Shown here piece by piece: positions 60,091 to 64,000 of a DNA stretch of 64,000 nt. The DNA comes from Bdellovibrionales bacterium (GTDB lineage Bacteria; Bdellovibrionota; Bdellovibrionia; Bdellovibrionales; Bdellovibrionaceae), in NCBI GenBank assembly GCA_018266295.1, contig JAFEAQ010000014.1:62001-126000 (forward strand). The letters are read 5' to 3'. Made by a program: the position numbers and the translations under genes. Positions within the stretch are counted from its first letter, which is position 1, and each line of letters opens with the position of its first letter. The notes below the pieces were generated by a model. The model saw only the letters and a program-made list of their open reading frames with translations, was not told where the DNA came from and searched no databases.

Positions 60091-61380
60091 ATGTCTGACA
60101 CTTTCCTTGCCATTGACTTTGGTACCAGCAATTCCCTGGTGGGAGCCTTCCATAACGGAAAACGCGTCGAAGCACTGCCTCTTGATCCCAAAGCGGCCGA
60201 TCAGACCTTGATGCGCACCCTGCTTTACTTTCCCCACGCCGATCTCTGTTACTACGGAGCGGAGGCCATTGAACAATACATTGAGCAAGATATGGAAGGA
60301 CGCCTCTTCCGTTCGTTTAAATCCCACTTACCGAACAAAGCTTACCTCGGGACGGTGTTAGACAATCGCATTCTAACTTTAGAAAACCTCGTCGGGATCT
60401 TTCTGCTAGAGCTCAAGAAGCGTGCGGAGAAAGCACTCGGCGTGCCGGTGGAAAACGCCGTGATCGGCCGTCCAGCACGCTATTCGATGGACCCGGTGGC
60501 GGATGGCTTTGCCCTTCACCGCATGCAGAAGGCCGCGCAGTTTGCGGGCTTTAAGAACGTGCAGTTCGTCCCAGAACCTCTGGCGGCAGCTTTTGATTAC
60601 CGCCGAGGCCTGCAAAAAGAAAAGATCGTGATGATCGGTGACTTCGGGGGCGGAACTTCGGACTTCACTCTGATTCGTATGGGACCTGAAAAGTTCCGCC
60701 GCGAAGACGTTCTTGCGATCGACGGCTGTCCCCTTGCCGGGGACGCGCTTGATAGCGTGTTCATGAGCCATCGCCTGAATGAATACTTTGGCGCTAAATC
60801 TCGCTATCGCCTGCCGATGTCGGAGAACGTGCTGACGATGCCGCATGGAGTGACTCAGCGTTTGAATCACCCGGCGCATATCGTGCATCTCAAAGAAAAA
60901 GACACTTACGAATTCATTCGCGAAGTAAAGAAGTGCTCTCTCACAGAAAAAGACAAAGCGGCGGTCGAAAGATTATTCGTGCTAATTGAAGACCAGCAGA
61001 TCTTCCCTTTCTTTGAAACGATTGAAAAAACCAAACGAGAACTCTCGTCGCAAGAAAATAGCAACTTTAAGTTTGTCTACCCAACTCTTGAAGTCTACGA
61101 AGGCTTTTCGCAAAAGCAATTCATCGAGTGGTCTGAAGAGACTCGCGGCAAGATCTTTGAAGGCCTTGATCGCTGTCTCGCGAGCGCAGGACTTACGAGT
61201 GATCAAGTCGATTTGGTGTGCCTTACTGGCGGTACAGCAAAAGTGGGCTTTATCCAGCAAGAACTGGAAAAACGCTTCGGCAAAGAGCGCCTGCAGACGC
61301 AATCGCACTTCCATTCGGTCTTGTCGGGCTTGGTTGAATCGGCGAATTTCTGGGCCGACGGCCTCAAAGTTGTAGAATAA
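60091..61380 (+). CDS. Hsp70-like ATPase without substrate-binding domain (YegD-like)
   Basis: The 429-residue product has the actin/Hsp70 ATPase fold: phosphate-1 loop D9-F-G-T-S-N-S15, the VIGRPARYS segment, VPEPLAAAFDY, phosphate-2 loop GDFGGGTSDFT and a final adenosine motif (LTGGTAKVGFI). The normal peptide-binding domain of DnaK is missing. YegD-like proteins are proposed atypical chaperones with poorly known clients. There is no signal peptide. It stands alone after a long hairpin and before an exported protein gene. Confidence 0.9.
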   Translation: MSDTFLAIDFGTSNSLVGAFHNGKRVEALPLDPKAADQTLMRTLLYFPHADLCYYGAEAIEQYIEQDMEGRLFRSFKSHLPNKAYLGTVLDNRILTLENLVGIFLLELKKRAEKALGVPVENAVIGRPARYSMDPVADGFALHRMQKAAQFAGFKNVQFVPEPLAAAFDYRRGLQKEKIVMIGDFGGGTSDFTLIRMGPEKFRREDVLAIDGCPLAGDALDSVFMSHRLNEYFGAKSRYRLPMSENVLTMPHGVTQRLNHPAHIVHLKEKDTYEFIREVKKCSLTEKDKAAVERLFVLIEDQQIFPFFETIEKTKRELSSQENSNFKFVYPTLEVYEGFSQKQFIEWSEETRGKIFEGLDRCLASAGLTSDQVDLVCLTGGTAKVGFIQQELEKRFGKERLQTQSHFHSVLSGLVESANFWADGLKVVE

Positions 61381-61568
61381 ATACCTGTTCCACTTTCATC
61401 GCCGAACTCTTTACGTGGACAAACTCCCTGTTTGTCCCGCCATTTTCCGATTCTTCGGGACATGTCCCTTTGATTTTCCCAGAAAAGAATATTTTTTTGA
61501 GTTCACGAGAACTTTCAGCGACAACCCCTTTCACAAATTAATAACTAAACCACACAAAGGGGTTTCAA

Positions 61569-62057
61569 ATGAAAAAGATCGTTCTTGCTTTCGCTATGCT
61601 TGCTGCTTCTTCTGCAATGGCTGCTAAATACTCTGCTGATATGTCTTGGGATCAATTGAACAAGGCTTATGACCTTGATATCCAAATGCCAACAGTTTTC
61701 ATGGGCTCTTCTGTATCTTATGACATGATCTGCGTTGACGGTAACAACCTCCGCACTATCAAGCCAGTAGATGTTACTGAGCAGTACGAAATCAACAAAG
61801 AACAAACTGGCTGGAAAGTTGTTGGTCAAAAATACCGTTCAACTCCAATCAACTACACAAGCGTTGAGTCTGTTTGCGTAGCTCGCGGCGACCACGATGT
61901 TTGCCACAATGAAGTGATCACTGGTTCATACCCTACAACTGTGAACGTGACTGTAAATCAGTACGTAAACCCTTCTAAAACTTCTTTGGTAAAATTCTTG
62001 TTCAAGAAGTCTTTCACTTTGCCTTCTTGCAACACAGTAGCTCCAGCTCCTTACTAG
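61569..62057 (+). CDS. Small secreted protein, paralogue of the protein at 63007
   Basis: The 162-residue product has a signal peptide (residues 1-19, ending AMAA). Four cysteines lie at 55, 103, 112 and 154. The pattern C-x47-C-x8-C-x41-C and local blocks (ICVDGNNLRTIKPV, VESVCVARG, FTLPSCNTV) match the product of the gene 1 kb downstream, which has C-x35-C-x7-C-x41-C. Both are exported and flank a regulator gene, so they look like duplicated copies of one family. CAAAGGGG lies upstream of the ATG. A strong terminator follows. Function unknown. Confidence 0.82.
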   Translation: MKKIVLAFAMLAASSAMAAKYSADMSWDQLNKAYDLDIQMPTVFMGSSVSYDMICVDGNNLRTIKPVDVTEQYEINKEQTGWKVVGQKYRSTPINYTSVESVCVARGDHDVCHNEVITGSYPTTVNVTVNQYVNPSKTSLVKFLFKKSFTLPSCNTVAPAPY

Positions 62058-62070
62058 TTTCGAGCGCAAT

Positions 62071-62124
62071 ACAAGTCGGGTCTCACCCCAGTTCCTTTTG
62101 AGGCCCGGCTTGTTTCTTTATTTC
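62071..62124 (+). terminator. Rho-independent terminator
   Basis: ACAAGTCGGGTCTC at 62071-62084 and GAGGCCCGGCTTGT at 62100-62113 form a 14-pair stem (with G-T pairs) and a T-rich tail (TTCTTTATTTC). It closes the unit of the first paralogue. Confidence 0.85.
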
Positions 62125-62210
62125 ATGTTCGCGATCGTTCCTTTTGAATATTTTCCGGCGAGTGTTTTTTAGAATTGAAAAACACCCCAAAACGTCCGTA
62201 TAAGGGCCAC

Positions 62211-63014
62211 ATGTCTGAGAATATCGAAACCAACTTTTTGCAAACCTCTCCCGAAGCGTGCTTGCGTATGCAAGTAGCCGCAGACCTTGAGGCGTTCCAG
62301 GCCGGTTTTGACGACCCTAAAAAAGGGCTCCAGATTCTCAGTAAAAAGACTCAGATCCATATTAAGACCCTTAGACGCCTCCTTCAGCAGGCTCACAACC
62401 CTAGTTACCAAACTCTATATAAAATTTACTCGCACCTGACGAACACCCGAAGCCTCAACGAAACTCTCACAGCGGCACCGGCTATTGTGCAGGAAAAGCT
62501 CCGGGCTCGTGATGTACAGATGGAAGCCCATCCGCAAGCTCAATTTTCCCGAGATATTGAGGACGAACTCCTGAACGACCGCTGCTTTGCCGAGCTTTAT
62601 GTCTTAGCCGACGTGAGCCCCTTTGACCGGGCGTTTGTAAAAAACCGTTTTGGCGAATACGGCCTGTCGGTTTTGGACAAGATGTTGGATCTGCAGGTGC
62701 TGCGTCTGCAAAGCGATGGCAAATTTATGTCGGGCGATCGCCGCGCTTCGTTTTCGGCGGAGGCGATTAAAAAAGTTGGCCTGCAGCTGACTCAAAATTA
62801 TTTGAAACCCGAACGTAGTGATGAAAACTTCGCAAATCACATGGGCCTCTTTGCAACAAGCCTGAGCGAGAAAGCTTACCGTCAGTGGATCGCCATCGAC
62901 GAAAAAGCTTTCAACGATAAAATTGCTGTTTTGAAGCAAGAGGGTTCTAAAGGTTCAATCCCTGCATTTACTTTTCACGTTGTTGATACCCTGAAAGGGT
63001 CTTCTCATGAATAA
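62211..63014 (+). CDS. Putative TIGR02147-like regulatory protein
   Basis: The 267-residue product has an N-terminal helix-turn-helix-like region (about residues 38-78, with SKKTQIHIKTLRRLLQ then NPSYQTLYKIYSHL) similar to Xre-type domains. A C-terminal all-helical part follows that resembles TIGR02147/DUF4423 proteins seen mainly in Bdellovibrionota and a few other phyla. The ATG at 62211 has AAGGGCC upstream; an in-frame TTG 12 codons earlier has none. The 3' end overlaps the next gene by eight bases, so the two are cotranslated. A regulator controlling neighbouring exported proteins is plausible but unproven. Confidence 0.6.
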   Translation: MSENIETNFLQTSPEACLRMQVAADLEAFQAGFDDPKKGLQILSKKTQIHIKTLRRLLQQAHNPSYQTLYKIYSHLTNTRSLNETLTAAPAIVQEKLRARDVQMEAHPQAQFSRDIEDELLNDRCFAELYVLADVSPFDRAFVKNRFGEYGLSVLDKMLDLQVLRLQSDGKFMSGDRRASFSAEAIKKVGLQLTQNYLKPERSDENFANHMGLFATSLSEKAYRQWIAIDEKAFNDKIAVLKQEGSKGSIPAFTFHVVDTLKGSSHE

Positions 63015-63498
63015 GCTCTTCAGTTTCTTTTTTGTCCTTCTTAGTTTCTCTTTTGCATTTGCGGGAGGCATCGGAGGCAACGCTGGTGGCACCGGAGGTT
63101 TCCGCGGTCGCGAGATGGTGGTCGATCGCAATGAGTTGCTAAGATTAAATCGCTTCTACAATGTGAACATGGCAGAGATGCCAGTGCAAGATGTAAAGGT
63201 CAGTGTGACGAACTTGTGCGTTGGCTTTAACAATATCCACACAATCACTCCGGTGCGAATTGAAACTGCTTCGTCTTCAGAGGAAAAGAGTCTTACAACT
63301 CCGCGTTTTGAAGAAGTGAAGACATGCGTAGCGGCAGAGGGAAAAACTTGCACCGCTGTAAAAACCGAACTACAAATGGTACAAACAAACTTCAGTATGG
63401 ATGTTATTGATGTACCTCGTGGGACTGGTGATTTGAAGCGGTACATGTACAAAGTGAATTACACTTTGCCTCCATGCGAGAGTGTGACAAGTCCTTAA
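63007..63498 (+). CDS. Small secreted protein, paralogue of the protein at 61569
   Basis: The 163-residue product has a signal peptide (residues 1-19, ending FAFAG) and a glycine-rich mature start (GGIGGNAGGTGGFRG). Four cysteines lie at 71, 107, 115 and 157, with the last gap of 41 residues identical to its paralogue. Blocks such as LCVGFNNIHTITPV, VKTCVAAEG and YTLPPCESV match. The start overlaps the regulator stop, so they are translated together. The upstream copy lacks the glycine-rich lead. Function unknown. Confidence 0.82.
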   Translation: MNKLFSFFFVLLSFSFAFAGGIGGNAGGTGGFRGREMVVDRNELLRLNRFYNVNMAEMPVQDVKVSVTNLCVGFNNIHTITPVRIETASSSEEKSLTTPRFEEVKTCVAAEGKTCTAVKTELQMVQTNFSMDVIDVPRGTGDLKRYMYKVNYTLPPCESVTSP

Positions 63499-63519
63499 CG
63501 GGACTTCGAGGGGGGCCTC

Positions 63520-64000
63520 ATGAAAAAGATTTTCGTTAGCACATTCCTCGGTCTATGCCTTACCACTCATTCTGCTTCTGCAAAGACCGTAACCGATTCA
63601 CTGGTTGCAAACCTTAGCTGCGACAACCTCAGCGTCAGTAGCATTCTCTTAAAGGTTCGCCCCACAGCTTTTAGCTCGGCGAACCACATGCCGATCAAAA
63701 ACTGGGCTTTCAGCAGTGGCGGTATTGGCCTTGCAGCCTGCTGGGGCATGTCTAGTACTCAGAGAAAGCTCTTTTATCTTTTGCGCTTGAATGAAAGCAA
63801 AGCGGCGGACTTTGATCTGACTCGCGCTCTCGACATCGTTCGCGGCACATCTGTGGGCATGATGATGATGCGAGCTGATTCTGCGTATCCTAATGACAAC
63901 GATACTCAACGCCTGAATGAAACAAAGCTCAAGGAATACAGTGTGATTCCATTACGTGAGAATAACATCGTTACTGAGTGGGGTCGCAATACAGGCTTGA
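63520..64000 (+). CDS. Secreted protein, 3'-truncated by window edge
   Basis: From ATG 63520, 160 codons are visible without a stop up to the window end. The product starts with a signal peptide (MKKIFVSTFLGLCL...SASAK) and continues with two cysteines (NLSCDN and AACWGM) and mixed helix/strand sequence with no recognised motif. CGAGGGGGG lies upstream of the ATG. It follows the paralogue by 21 bases, so it may be the fourth gene of a regulator-centred operon. Length and function cannot be judged. Confidence 0.72.
   Translation, partial: MKKIFVSTFLGLCLTTHSASAKTVTDSLVANLSCDNLSVSSILLKVRPTAFSSANHMPIKNWAFSSGGIGLAACWGMSSTQRKLFYLLRLNESKAADFDLTRALDIVRGTSVGMMMMRADSAYPNDNDTQRLNETKLKEYSVIPLRENNIVTEWGRNTGL

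Overview
The window is a dense bacterial chromosome segment of moderate GC with many short convergent and divergent gene pairs, short intergenic spaces and an unusually large share of small secreted proteins and lipoproteins. Gram-negative features are clear: SecDF-YajC, TatA, AsmA-like envelope proteins, YihY, lipoproteins and a heme A synthase. The mix of poorly conserved exported proteins, a TIGR02147-like regulator between two paralogous exported proteins, and complete housekeeping genes suggests a Bdellovibrio-like predator (Bdellovibrionota). That assignment is inference from gene style and is not proven here.

Layout. 0-3.8 kb: the end of an oligopeptide ABC transporter (binding protein cut by the window edge, two permeases). 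3.9-9 kb: secreted proteins, tatA, a glycerophosphodiesterase, an AsmA-like protein and greA. 9.2-16.5 kb: a DHH phosphoesterase, two BFD-type [2Fe-2S] proteins, pyroglutamyl peptidase, a RimK-like ligase overlapping gloB, an epimerase/SRPBCC fusion and a photolyase. 16.5-26 kb: an ABC1 kinase, a hybrid sensor kinase with a decayed ATP site, ctaA, LON-domain, DCC and Nudix proteins, and a three-gene membrane operon (DUF1275, Na/Pi transporter, DUF486). 26-34.3 kb, minus strand: recJ-queC-DUF366, then queA-tgt-yajC-secD-secF, so three queuosine genes lie close together.

34.5-44.5 kb is the most unusual part: a tRNA-Leu(GAG), two large glycine-rich proteins carrying three copies of one roughly 300-residue module, a protein with two eight-cysteine repeats, a papain-like protease and several small exported proteins. 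The two glycine-rich proteins and the cysteine-repeat protein share the same predicted mature N-terminus, Q-x-x-P-[FI]-[GA]-F-W-K. That shared feature is the best candidate here for an undescribed sorting or anchoring signal.

44.5-64 kb: a DTW-domain tRNA modification enzyme with an HxlR regulator divergent from an acetyltransferase across a double palindrome, a RAYT-like HUH transposase in a strand-skewed intergenic zone, a YbiT/YkpA-type ABC-F ATPase, YihY and DUF748 envelope proteins, a secreted nuclease, a flavin-dependent monooxygenase behind a palindromic operator, a Cache-type sensor kinase, an HPPD-like VOC protein, an Hsp70-like ATPase, and the regulator flanked by paralogous exported proteins. 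I saw no CRISPR array, rRNA, prophage block or replication origin.
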